Shown here: piece by piece, positions 34,199-42,604 of the stretch
Numbering within the stretch: the stretch's first letter is position 1
Layout of the letters: each line of letters opens with the position of its first letter
NCBI RefSeq assembly: GCF_018417635.1
Contig: NZ_CP071007.1
Coordinates: forward strand, 2,542,501-2,606,500
Direction of reading: 5' to 3'
DNA from: Pseudomonas sp. SORT22
GTDB lineage: Bacteria; Pseudomonadota; Gammaproteobacteria; Pseudomonadales; Pseudomonadaceae
Length of the DNA: 64,000 nt
Made by a program: the position numbers and the translations under genes
The notes under the pieces: generated by a model
Told to the model about the DNA's origin: nothing
Databases searched by the model: none
The model's input: only the letters and a program-made list of their open reading frames with translations

Positions 34199-35881
34199 AT
34201 GTATCAGTATGACGAGTATGACCGTGCGCTGGTGTTCGAGCGCGTGGCGCAATTTCGCGATCAGGTGCGCCGGTTCATCGCTGGCGAACTGAGTGAAGAA
34301 GAGTTCCTGCCCCTGCGCCTGCAAAACGGCCTGTACCTGCAAAAGCATGCCTACATGCTGCGCGTGGCCATTCCCTACGGCACCTTGGGTGCCCGGCAAC
34401 TGCGCACCCTGGCGCAGATCGCGCGCGAGTACGACCGTCGCTACGGCCACTTCACCACGCGCCAGAACATCCAGTTCAACTGGATCGAACTGGCCCAGGT
34501 GCCGGACATCCTCCAGCGCCTGGCCGAGGTCGAGATGCATGCGATCCAGACCTCCGGCAACTGCGTGCGCAATATCACCACCGAGGCCTTCGCCGGGGTG
34601 GCCGCCGACGAGTTGCTCGACCCGCGGCCGCTGGCCGAGATCCTGCGCCAGTGGTCGACCATCAACCCGGAATTCCTGTTCTTGCCGCGCAAGTTCAAGA
34701 TCGCCATCTGCTCGGCCATCGAAGACCGCGCAGCAATCATGATGCATGACATCGGCCTTTATCTTTACCGCGACGGCCGCGGCCAGATGTGCCTGCGGGT
34801 GATGGTCGGCGGCGGCCTGGGGCGCACGCCGATCCTCGGTTTGCAGATTCGCGAAGGGCTGGCGTGGCAGCACCTGTTGTCCTACGTCGAAGCCATCTTG
34901 CGCGTGTACAACCGCCATGGCCGGCGCGACAACAAGTACAAGGCGCGGATCAAGATCCTGGTCAAGGCGCTGGGCATCGAGGCGTTCTCCCGCGAGGTGG
35001 AGGAGGAGTGGCAACACATCAAGGACGGCCCGGCGCAACTGACCGAGGACGAATTCCAGCGTGTCGCCGCCGCCTTCGAACCGCCGGCCTACGACAGCGT
35101 CATCGATGATGAGCTGGCCTACGACACCCACCTGGCCCAGGATCACGCCTTCGCCCGCTGGGTGGCCTGCTGCGTCAAGGCGCACAAGGTCCCGGGTTAT
35201 GCCAGCGTGGTGCTCTCGACCAAACCGGGCGATGCCTCGCCACCGGGCGACCTGACCGATGCGCAGATGGATGCGGTGGCCGACTGGTCGGAGCAGTTCG
35301 GTTTCGGCGAGATCCGTATTGCCCACGAGCAGAACCTGATCCTTCCCGACGTGCGCAAGCGCGACCTGCACGCGCTGTGGCGCCTGGCCTGCGAGCGCGG
35401 CCTGGGCACCGCCAACATTGGCCTGCTGACCGACATCATCGCCTGCCCGGGCGGCGACTTCTGCGCCCTGGCCAACGCCACCTCGATCCCGATTGCGCAG
35501 TCGATCCAGCGCCGCTTCGATGATCTTGACTACCTGCACGACCTGGGTGAGCTGAGCCTGAATATCTCCGGCTGCATCAACGCCTGCGGCCACCACCACA
35601 TCGGTAACATCGGCATCCTCGGCGTCGATAAAAACGGCAGCGAGTGGTACCAGGTGACCCTCGGTGGCGCCCAGGGCAAGCACAGCACCTTGGGCAAGGT
35701 CATCGGCCCGTCGTTCAGTGCCGCCGAGATCCCCCAGGTGATCGAGCAGATCATCGCTACCTACTGCGCTTATCGCGAACTGGACGAACCCTTTGTCGAC
35801 ACCGTGCGCCGGGTCGGCCTGGAGCCTTTCAAGGAACGTGTCTATGCCAAGCGCCCGGAGGAGCTGATATGCGTAATGTGA
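34199..35881 (+). CDS. cysI: Sulfite reductase hemoprotein (nitrite/sulfite reductase family)
   Basis: A 560-residue siroheme/[4Fe-4S] enzyme reducing sulfite to sulfide for cysteine synthesis. It has two ferredoxin-like/SiR half-domains; GHFTTRQNIQFNWIELAQV is the substrate-binding N-half motif. The cluster cysteines are in IACPGGDFCALAN and SGCINACGHHHIGNIG. Length and sequence match the Pseudomonas cysI (ferredoxin-type) rather than the NADPH-dependent E. coli complex. Its stop overlaps the DUF934 start by 13 bases. Confidence 0.9.
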   Translation: MYQYDEYDRALVFERVAQFRDQVRRFIAGELSEEEFLPLRLQNGLYLQKHAYMLRVAIPYGTLGARQLRTLAQIAREYDRRYGHFTTRQNIQFNWIELAQVPDILQRLAEVEMHAIQTSGNCVRNITTEAFAGVAADELLDPRPLAEILRQWSTINPEFLFLPRKFKIAICSAIEDRAAIMMHDIGLYLYRDGRGQMCLRVMVGGGLGRTPILGLQIREGLAWQHLLSYVEAILRVYNRHGRRDNKYKARIKILVKALGIEAFSREVEEEWQHIKDGPAQLTEDEFQRVAAAFEPPAYDSVIDDELAYDTHLAQDHAFARWVACCVKAHKVPGYASVVLSTKPGDASPPGDLTDAQMDAVADWSEQFGFGEIRIAHEQNLILPDVRKRDLHALWRLACERGLGTANIGLLTDIIACPGGDFCALANATSIPIAQSIQRRFDDLDYLHDLGELSLNISGCINACGHHHIGNIGILGVDKNGSEWYQVTLGGAQGKHSTLGKVIGPSFSAAEIPQVIEQIIATYCAYRELDEPFVDTVRRVGLEPFKERVYAKRPEELICVM

Positions 35882-36363
35882 TTGGCCTGCGCAACGGTGA
35901 AGCGCAGTTGATCGAGGACGATCCCTGGCAGCTGTTGCGCGAACCCGGCGAGCTGCTGCCTGACGGCCTGGTGATCTTGCCCCTGGCCAGCTGGATTGCC
36001 CGCCGTACCCAGCGGCCCTTCGGCCGTGATGGCGTGTTGCTGGGCCCGGACGACGAGCTCGAGCCGCTGCGCCCGTGGCTGCCCCAGGTGCCACTGATTG
36101 CCGTGGATTTCCCGAGCTTTCGCGATGGTCGTGGCTACAGCCAGGCCTACCTGCTGCGCAGCCGCCTGGGCTGGCATGGCGAGCTGCGCGCGGTGGGCGA
36201 TGTGCTGCGTGACCAGCTCAGCCATATGCGCCAGTGCGGTTTTGACAGCTATGCCGTGCGCGAAGACAAGTGTGCCGAGGATGCCCTCAAGGGTCTGGCC
36301 GGCATGAGCGTGCTGTACGGGCGTTCGGTGATCGAACCACGGCCGCTGTTTCGTCGACGTTGA
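35869..36363 (+). CDS. DUF934 family protein, sulfite-reductase partner
   Basis: A 164-residue cytoplasmic protein beginning at ATG 35869 inside the cysI 3' end. RPFGRDGVLLGPDDELEPL, DFPSFRDGRGYSQAYLLRSRLGWHGELRAVGDVLRDQL and CGFDSYAVREDK are the DUF934 signatures. It is nearly always paired with this type of cysI and is thought to help sulfite reduction, perhaps as an electron-transfer or assembly factor. Overlap implies coupled translation. Confidence 0.82.
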   Translation: MRNVIGLRNGEAQLIEDDPWQLLREPGELLPDGLVILPLASWIARRTQRPFGRDGVLLGPDDELEPLRPWLPQVPLIAVDFPSFRDGRGYSQAYLLRSRLGWHGELRAVGDVLRDQLSHMRQCGFDSYAVREDKCAEDALKGLAGMSVLYGRSVIEPRPLFRRR

Positions 36364-36481
36364 TCAACAAACGGCATTCCGACCAATGGTTAAGGCCCTG
36401 TGCACGGGGCCGCGTGTGGATCCAAGCGCCGGGGTAACATCTTGAATAAACATGTAAATTGCAACTAAAGGAGGACGTATA

Positions 36482-36511
36482 GATAACAGCTAAATGTCAT
36501 AAGCTGTTATC
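36482..36511. promoter_or_regulatory. 10-bp perfect inverted repeat upstream of the CHAT-SIR2/STAND module
   Basis: GATAACAGCT and AGCTGTTATC flank a 10-base AT-rich loop, 133 bases before the CHAT-SIR2 start. No T-run follows, so an operator is more likely than a terminator. The remainder of 36364-36643 has no gene; it is AT-richer than its surroundings and contains an isolated AAAGGAGG at 36467-36474 with no reading frame behind it. Confidence 0.55.
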
Positions 36512-36643
36512 GCCGCTTGGCCAATTAGCGATAGTCTGGCTGTACTGTTGCGCGCTTGAAACACCTGCGCCGGGCGGTAGTTTGCGTGGCGCATAGCGCC
36601 TGCTATACCAAGGGAACGAGGTGTTGTCAGGACGCTGAATATC

Positions 36644-38782
36644 ATGCCGAAGAATGAATACTGTGAATTAGAGTTACGCTTGGCCTGGCATGATGAAAGC
36701 AGTTATCTGCTGGATGCACGGTTCATGAACCCAAGTAGTGATACGGAGAATGAACTGGTTGCGCCGGTGCGAATAACGTTTGACATGGCGCAACTTCGTG
36801 ATGCCGTGCTTGATGCCGAGCGCTACGGAACATTATTGACCCACCTGTTGTTTTCCGGCGCCGGAAGTCCCTTGCGGGAAGCGTATGTCCATGCACGTAT
36901 TGCCGCCGCCAGGCAACATGGATTGCGCGTGCGTTTGAATATTCAGAGCAGTGCGCCGGAACTTCACGCTTTACGTTGGGAAACCTTGCAGGATCCGGAT
37001 GATAACAGCCGGCTGCTGGTGCAGGAGAATGTATGGTTTTCGCGCTTCCTCAGTGCCCGGGACTTTCGCTGGCAACCGCGTGCCGACAGCGGGGAAATCT
37101 CCACCTTGGTGGTGGTGGCCAACCCGGATGACTTGAACACGCGCTGGAACCTTGCGGCCATCGACAGTGCTGCCGAGCTGGCGCGGGTCACGAACGCGGT
37201 GAAGCTGGGCGAAGCGCGTGCGTCAACCAGCATACAGATACGCACCCTGGATAAACCCGCCTCGGTGTTCAATATTGCCACTGCCCTGAAGCACAAATAC
37301 GCCGACGTCCTCTACATCATTTGCCACGGAGCGATTACCAGCGATGGCAAACCCCGGCTATTGCTCGAAAAAGAAGACAAGACTTCGCATTTCATCGAAG
37401 GCAAGGAGCTGGTCGAACGTATTCGAGACATGGATGAGCGGCCTCGCTTGATCATTCTCGCTTCCTGCGCCAGCGCCGGCGACGAACACGCCGGCGCATT
37501 GACCGCCATCGGTCCCAGCCTGGCGGCAGCGGGGGTGCCGGCGGTGATAGCCATGCAAGGTGCGATCACCCAGCGCACCAGCGCCATGTTCATCAGCACG
37601 CTGTTCGAGGAACTCGCCTGCCACGGCCAGATCGACCGTGCCGTGGCCGCTGCGCGCAGCCAGGTGCGCGGTGAAAGCGACTGGTGGATGCCGGTGCTGT
37701 TCATGCGCTTGCGCTCCGGGCGGTTGTGGCCGGCGTTTGCCCAGCCCGACGCCCAGTTCGACAGATGGAAAAGTATCGTCACCGATGTGGCCAAGGAAAA
37801 GTGCGTACCGATTCTGGGGCCCGGACTGGTGGAGTCGACACTGGGCAGCATGGGTAACATTGCCAAGAAGTGGGCGCAACTGTATGAGTTTCCGTTGGCC
37901 CCTCAACACCGCGATCGGATCGAGCATGTCGCCCAGTACTTGAAGTACCGGCAAAGTCCGAATGTGGTCGTGGCGGAACTTCAGTCGTATTTGATATCGC
38001 ACATCCGTGAACGCTACAAGGAACAGCTGGCAATAGTGGAGGATGATCAGGGTGAACGGTTGCGCAATGGCAAGGACTCGGATCAAACCCTCAATGAGTT
38101 AATGGCTTTTGTTGGCCGTCATCAGCGCCAGCAGCATAAAGAAGATGTGCATCGATTATTGGCCAGGTTGCCAGTGCCGATTTACATCAATGCCAACCGG
38201 GATAATTTTCTCAGGGATGCTTTGATTGAAGCAGGTAAACAACCGCAGATTGCATTGTGTACCTGGGTGACCAATAACAATACGCCGCAGTTCAATGGCC
38301 CGTCGCTGCCGAAGAAATACAAACCCAGTGTCGCCGAACCGTTGATCTTTTATGTGTATGGCAGCCTCGAATATACCAACAGCCTGGTGATTACCGAAGA
38401 TGATTATTTTGATTTCCTCATGGCGGTCACCCGCAATGAGCGCTCCCAGCTGGCCAGTATCCCGGGGGCGGTGTCCAGCGCGTTGGCGTCGCAAGGTGCA
38501 CTGTTACTGGGATTTCAACCCGATGACTGGGACTTCCGGGTGCTGCTCAAAGGGATCCTGATGCAGCCGGGAAGCTCGCTTAACGGTACCCGCGTGGCGG
38601 TGCAGGTCAGCCCGCGTGAGGGCCTGATCATCGACCCGGACCGCGCCAGTGATTACCTCGCCAAGTATTTCATCGATGCCCACCAAGGCAAGCTTCACGT
38701 GTTCTGGGGCAGCGCCCAGGCGTTTATCCAGTCACTGACGGAACGTTGTATCGAACAAGGTGTAATCCCTCCTGACGCGTAA
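36644..38782 (+). CDS. CHAT-domain protease fused to a SIR2-like domain
   Basis: A 712-residue soluble protein. Residues ~90-365 form a CHAT (caspase HetF-associated TPR) domain: DVLYIICHGAITSDGKPRLL places the catalytic histidine at H228, and RLIILASCASAGDE the nucleophile at C275, followed by VPAVIAMQGAITQRTSAMF. Residues ~380-640 look like a SIR2_2 domain: VPILGPGL, VAQYLKYR, YINANRDNFLRDAL (N-x-D as in TNYD), SLVITEDDYFDFL and LLLGFQPDDWDFRVLL. The histidine expected before the glycine of the HG-type motif reads tyrosine (FYVYGSLEY, ~569-577), so NADase activity is uncertain. First gene of a three-gene module; base composition is lower in GC than neighbours, especially at the 5' end. Confidence 0.78.
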   Translation: MPKNEYCELELRLAWHDESSYLLDARFMNPSSDTENELVAPVRITFDMAQLRDAVLDAERYGTLLTHLLFSGAGSPLREAYVHARIAAARQHGLRVRLNIQSSAPELHALRWETLQDPDDNSRLLVQENVWFSRFLSARDFRWQPRADSGEISTLVVVANPDDLNTRWNLAAIDSAAELARVTNAVKLGEARASTSIQIRTLDKPASVFNIATALKHKYADVLYIICHGAITSDGKPRLLLEKEDKTSHFIEGKELVERIRDMDERPRLIILASCASAGDEHAGALTAIGPSLAAAGVPAVIAMQGAITQRTSAMFISTLFEELACHGQIDRAVAAARSQVRGESDWWMPVLFMRLRSGRLWPAFAQPDAQFDRWKSIVTDVAKEKCVPILGPGLVESTLGSMGNIAKKWAQLYEFPLAPQHRDRIEHVAQYLKYRQSPNVVVAELQSYLISHIRERYKEQLAIVEDDQGERLRNGKDSDQTLNELMAFVGRHQRQQHKEDVHRLLARLPVPIYINANRDNFLRDALIEAGKQPQIALCTWVTNNNTPQFNGPSLPKKYKPSVAEPLIFYVYGSLEYTNSLVITEDDYFDFLMAVTRNERSQLASIPGAVSSALASQGALLLGFQPDDWDFRVLLKGILMQPGSSLNGTRVAVQVSPREGLIIDPDRASDYLAKYFIDAHQGKLHVFWGSAQAFIQSLTERCIEQGVIPPDA

Positions 38783-38794
38783 CGAGGTGGCACC

Positions 38795-41700
38795 ATGACA
38801 GACCATGCCAACCCCTATATTGGTCCGTTACCGTTCACTGAAGGCAAAACCTTGTACGGTCGGGAGCAGGAAACCCAGGTGCTGTTCGACCTGTTGATCA
38901 GCAAGCGCATCGTACTGCTGATTTCACCCTCCGGTGCCGGCAAGACATCGCTGATCCAGGCCGCCTTGCTACCGCAGCTCAGAGAGCGCCTGTGGCCATT
39001 GCCGATTATCCGCCTGGACAGCCTGAGCCCGCCTGGTGCGGGCGAAAGCGATTCGTTCAATCCGTACCTGAGCGCGACCCTGCATTCGATGGAGGCCGGG
39101 CGCGGCGATGAGCGCTTGAGCGAGGGCGTGCTGGCGCAGCAAACACTGGCAAGCTACTTGAAACTGCGCATGCGCGATGCAGAGCAGGCGCAGCCCAATG
39201 GGGTGTTTCCGGTGCTGGTCCTCGACCAGTTTGAAGAGCTGTTTACCCTGGATCGATACGACTGGGAGCGCAAGCAGGCATTCATCCAGCAACTGGGTAA
39301 ACTGCTGAGCGAAGGCATTGACCTGGGGCCCGGCGAGGATGGCACCCCCCGGGTGCAGCAGGTCTGGGCACTGTTCTCGATGCGTGAGGACTATGTTGCC
39401 GAACTTGAGCCGTATCTGGACCTGATTCCGACGGCCCTGACTTTCCGTTATCGGCTCGAACCACTGGACCGCACGCAGGCAGTGGAGGCGATCGTTGGCC
39501 CGGCAGCGGGGTGGTTTGAAGCCGCTGCCGCCGAGCGCCTGGTCAGCGACCTAAGCGGCACCGGCCAGCCGGGCGAGCGCAATACCAAGCAAGGGCGCTA
39601 TGTCGAACCGGTGCAACTGCAGGTCGTCAGCTTGCGCTTATGGGACAAAGTGGTTATCGGCGAACAGCGGGCAATCACCGCGGCGGATATCAATGCCGAT
39701 GGGCAAAGCAACGAGGTCGACACCGCGCTGGAGGAGTACTACCAGGTCGAATTGAATCGGGCCAGCGCCGGTCGCAAGATTCGAGAACGCACTCTACGCG
39801 ACTGGATCGAGAGCAAGCTGTTGACCGACAGCCAGGCACGTACTCGGGTGCTGCGGGAAATCGGCGTTGATCCTGCTCTGGATGAAGCGGTGGACTCATT
39901 GATCGACGGCCACCTGTTGCGTGCCGACACCTCGGGTGAGCGCACCTGGCTGGAGCTGTCCCATGATCGCCTGGTCAGGCCGATTCTGGACAATAACCAG
40001 AAGTGGCGGGAGTCGCACCTGCAGTTGGTGCAGAAGCGCGCCATGCAGTGGATCAAGGAAAACCGCGCGGAAAACCTGCTGCTCAATCCTGCAGAGTTAC
40101 TAAAAGCCCAGGAATACGTGGAGGAGCATCCTGGCGAACTCAACCCGCTCGAATGCGAATTTCTCCAGGAGTCCCGGGACTTGCAGGCCGAGCTGCAGGA
40201 GCAGGCACGGCGCAATGAACAGATACGCGCTGACAATCGCCGATTGGGCAAGCGCCTGGGGATTGCCGCGGGGTTGATTGGCAGCCTGGTCTTCGGCCTG
40301 GTAATCGTGGCAATTGCCTGGATCAGTGCAAACGATGCCAAGGATGCGGCAGAGAAAGCAAAAATCGCTGCGGACCAGCAACGTACTGAAGCCTTGCAGG
40401 CCAAGTACCAGGCCCAGGAACGGCTGCTGCAGGCACGAATGATGGAAGCCAACGTGCAGACTGACAGTGGCCGGTCGTTGAGCAGCTTGTCGCTGCTGGA
40501 GCCCGGCACGAGTGTGTCGATGCAGGCGATGTATTTTCGAAGCTTGCTCAAAGCGTTGGGGTCGAGTCCGCCGCTGACCCGGGTGGTCGGCCAGGGCCAT
40601 GTGGTCAAGGGCTTGCAGTTTTCCGCCGATGGCGGGCAGTTGTACTCCGGCGACTGGAACGGGCAGACCTTCGCCTGGCCGCTGGCCGGGGACGAGGCGC
40701 CCGGCCAGAGCCTGGACAACGATGCAGGGCAGAGCATCCAGTCGCTGGCCTACAACCCGCTGCGCAAGCTGTTGGTCAGCGCCAACCGCATCGGTGCAAT
40801 GGTCCTCTGGCAGGAAGGTGGCGCGGCCCCGGTGGAGCTGGCGCGGTTTAATGCTCGGGATGTGAGTGTCGACCGTGGCGTGCTGATGAGTGCGCAATTC
40901 GATGCCAGCGGCCAGTGGCTGGTAACCCCGGGCAATCGCCGCAGGCAACCGTCGTTGTCGGTCTGGTCGCTGGCCGACCTGGCCAAGCCGGCCGTGGTCG
41001 CAACCTTGAGTGGCTACCACACCACCAACATTTCCAGGGTTACCTTCGTGCCGGCCGGAAAGTATGCCGGCTACCTGGTCTCTGCCGATACCGAGGGCAA
41101 TCTGGCACTGTGGAAACTGCCCGCAACGGCCACGGCACCTGTCGTTACCCTGCACACCCTGGACGTCATTCGCAAGAAAGTCGGTGTCTTTGCCGCAACG
41201 GTCGACCCCTCCGGGCGCTGGCTGGCAGCAGGCACAGCCGACGGCAGCCTGCTGTTCTGGGATCTGTGGGCGCAAAAGCCGGGCGACAGCGGAGTGGTAG
41301 TGCCCAGTTTCATGCATCACGGCCGCGTCACAGCCATGGCTTTTTCCCGCAAGGGGGACAAGCTCTATAGCGTTGGCGGCGACAAACTGTTGCTTGAGTG
41401 GACGCTCCCTGAGCAAGCAGCCAAACCGCTGGATACCCAACAGTTGGCATCCGCCATCCAGGTCGTGCGCGTCGATGGCTGGGGCGAGAAGCTCTACAGT
41501 ATTGCCCTGCACCCGCAACAGGAAGGCATTGTCGCAGTGGGGGGCGGTACCCAGATCCGCATGCTCGATCTCAACCGCATGACGCCTTTGACCAGCCGCA
41601 TGACTGGCAGTGAAGGCCCCTGGCGGGCAATGAGCGCTTCGCATGATCAGCAGGTGGTGGTCGGCCTGTCGGCCAATACGCTGAGCGTCAGGCGTTGGTA

Positions 41701-42604
41701 CCGGCGCGAGGCCAACGCACAACCGCAGTCCCTGGACTTCCCGGGCCCTGAACGGCGGCTGACGACCCTGGCATTGTCGGGCGACGGGCATACCCTGGCA
41801 GACCTGACCTGCGATGGCTACTTGCAAGTCTGGGATGTGACGGGCGATACACCGCAACGCAGGCTGGAAAGCAGGGCCGGCCGGCAGGAGCTGCAATGCC
41901 GAAGTGAGCGCGATGAGTCCGTGGCATTTCAGCCCGGCGGGCAATTGCTCGCCAGTGCCTTCGGTAATCAACTCAAACTCTGGGCGCAAGACACCAATGG
42001 CGGCTGGTCACTGGTGGGCCAGCACGCGCTGGCCGAGCAGCAACGGATCAAGGCGCTGGCCTTCAGTCCGTCTGGCAAGCAATTGGCCATTGCAGGGGAC
42101 TGGGGCGTCATCGAACTATGGTCTACCGACGGCGGCGCGCTGAGCCAGGTCAATCAGGTCAGTGCGGGAGCCCAGGTATTGATCACTGCTCTGGCCTTCA
42201 GCAGCAATGGCGAGCGCCTCGCTTCCGGTGGTGATGATGCATCGGTTATCGAGTGGCGGGTGGCCGACCTGCAGCTCCTGGGTTCCAGCCAGTGGCACAA
42301 CCGGGCGGTGTCGAGTATTGCCTACCTTGCCCAGTTCGACTCCACCCTGCTGGTCAGCGGTGATCGCGAAGGGCAGATGGTGCTGTGCGCGACGCCGGTC
42401 AGTGAAGACCAGTGCTCGCCAGTGGGCAGCCCCCGGGGGACGCCGATCAGCGCAATGGCCGCCGTGGCGGACGAACTGCTGGTATCGAGCAACGCGCTCT
42501 GGCAATGGCAACTGCAACCGCAGGTAATGCGCGCCGCTGCGCAACGTCTGGCGCGCAGGCCCACGGCAGTCGTCGAGGTGCCTACCCAGGCGCAGGCGCA
42601 ATGA
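38795..42604 (+). CDS. STAND-type AAA+/NTPase with transmembrane helix and WD40 propeller
   Basis: A 1269-residue protein, 12 bases after the CHAT-SIR2 gene, GAGGT upstream. Residues 1-400 are a nSTAND1-type ATPase: NPYIGPLPFTEGKTLYGRE, Walker A SPSGAGKT (44-51), Walker B LVLDQFEELF (141-150), FSMREDY sensor and EPVQLQVV. Helical and coiled segment, then one hydrophobic helix at ~486-509 (IAAGLIGSLVFGLVIVAIAW). Residues ~600-1250 contain nine or more WD40-type repeats such as ITALAFSSNGERLASGGDD and IKALAFSPSGKQLAIAGDW. STAND proteins assemble on ligand binding and activate effectors; here the flanking protease genes are the natural effectors. Confidence 0.85.
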   Translation: MTDHANPYIGPLPFTEGKTLYGREQETQVLFDLLISKRIVLLISPSGAGKTSLIQAALLPQLRERLWPLPIIRLDSLSPPGAGESDSFNPYLSATLHSMEAGRGDERLSEGVLAQQTLASYLKLRMRDAEQAQPNGVFPVLVLDQFEELFTLDRYDWERKQAFIQQLGKLLSEGIDLGPGEDGTPRVQQVWALFSMREDYVAELEPYLDLIPTALTFRYRLEPLDRTQAVEAIVGPAAGWFEAAAAERLVSDLSGTGQPGERNTKQGRYVEPVQLQVVSLRLWDKVVIGEQRAITAADINADGQSNEVDTALEEYYQVELNRASAGRKIRERTLRDWIESKLLTDSQARTRVLREIGVDPALDEAVDSLIDGHLLRADTSGERTWLELSHDRLVRPILDNNQKWRESHLQLVQKRAMQWIKENRAENLLLNPAELLKAQEYVEEHPGELNPLECEFLQESRDLQAELQEQARRNEQIRADNRRLGKRLGIAAGLIGSLVFGLVIVAIAWISANDAKDAAEKAKIAADQQRTEALQAKYQAQERLLQARMMEANVQTDSGRSLSSLSLLEPGTSVSMQAMYFRSLLKALGSSPPLTRVVGQGHVVKGLQFSADGGQLYSGDWNGQTFAWPLAGDEAPGQSLDNDAGQSIQSLAYNPLRKLLVSANRIGAMVLWQEGGAAPVELARFNARDVSVDRGVLMSAQFDASGQWLVTPGNRRRQPSLSVWSLADLAKPAVVATLSGYHTTNISRVTFVPAGKYAGYLVSADTEGNLALWKLPATATAPVVTLHTLDVIRKKVGVFAATVDPSGRWLAAGTADGSLLFWDLWAQKPGDSGVVVPSFMHHGRVTAMAFSRKGDKLYSVGGDKLLLEWTLPEQAAKPLDTQQLASAIQVVRVDGWGEKLYSIALHPQQEGIVAVGGGTQIRMLDLNRMTPLTSRMTGSEGPWRAMSASHDQQVVVGLSANTLSVRRWYRREANAQPQSLDFPGPERRLTTLALSGDGHTLADLTCDGYLQVWDVTGDTPQRRLESRAGRQELQCRSERDESVAFQPGGQLLASAFGNQLKLWAQDTNGGWSLVGQHALAEQQRIKALAFSPSGKQLAIAGDWGVIELWSTDGGALSQVNQVSAGAQVLITALAFSSNGERLASGGDDASVIEWRVADLQLLGSSQWHNRAVSSIAYLAQFDSTLLVSGDREGQMVLCATPVSEDQCSPVGSPRGTPISAMAAVADELLVSSNALWQWQLQPQVMRAAAQRLARRPTAVVEVPTQAQAQ

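Noticed and set aside
36394..36411. GGCCC…GGGCC as the cysI-operon terminator
   Set aside because: The stem is only five base pairs and no T-run follows; too weak to list as a feature.
36467..36474. AAAGGAGG as the ribosome site of a small gene before the CHAT-SIR2 gene
   Set aside because: No start codon within a usable distance opens a frame longer than two codons.
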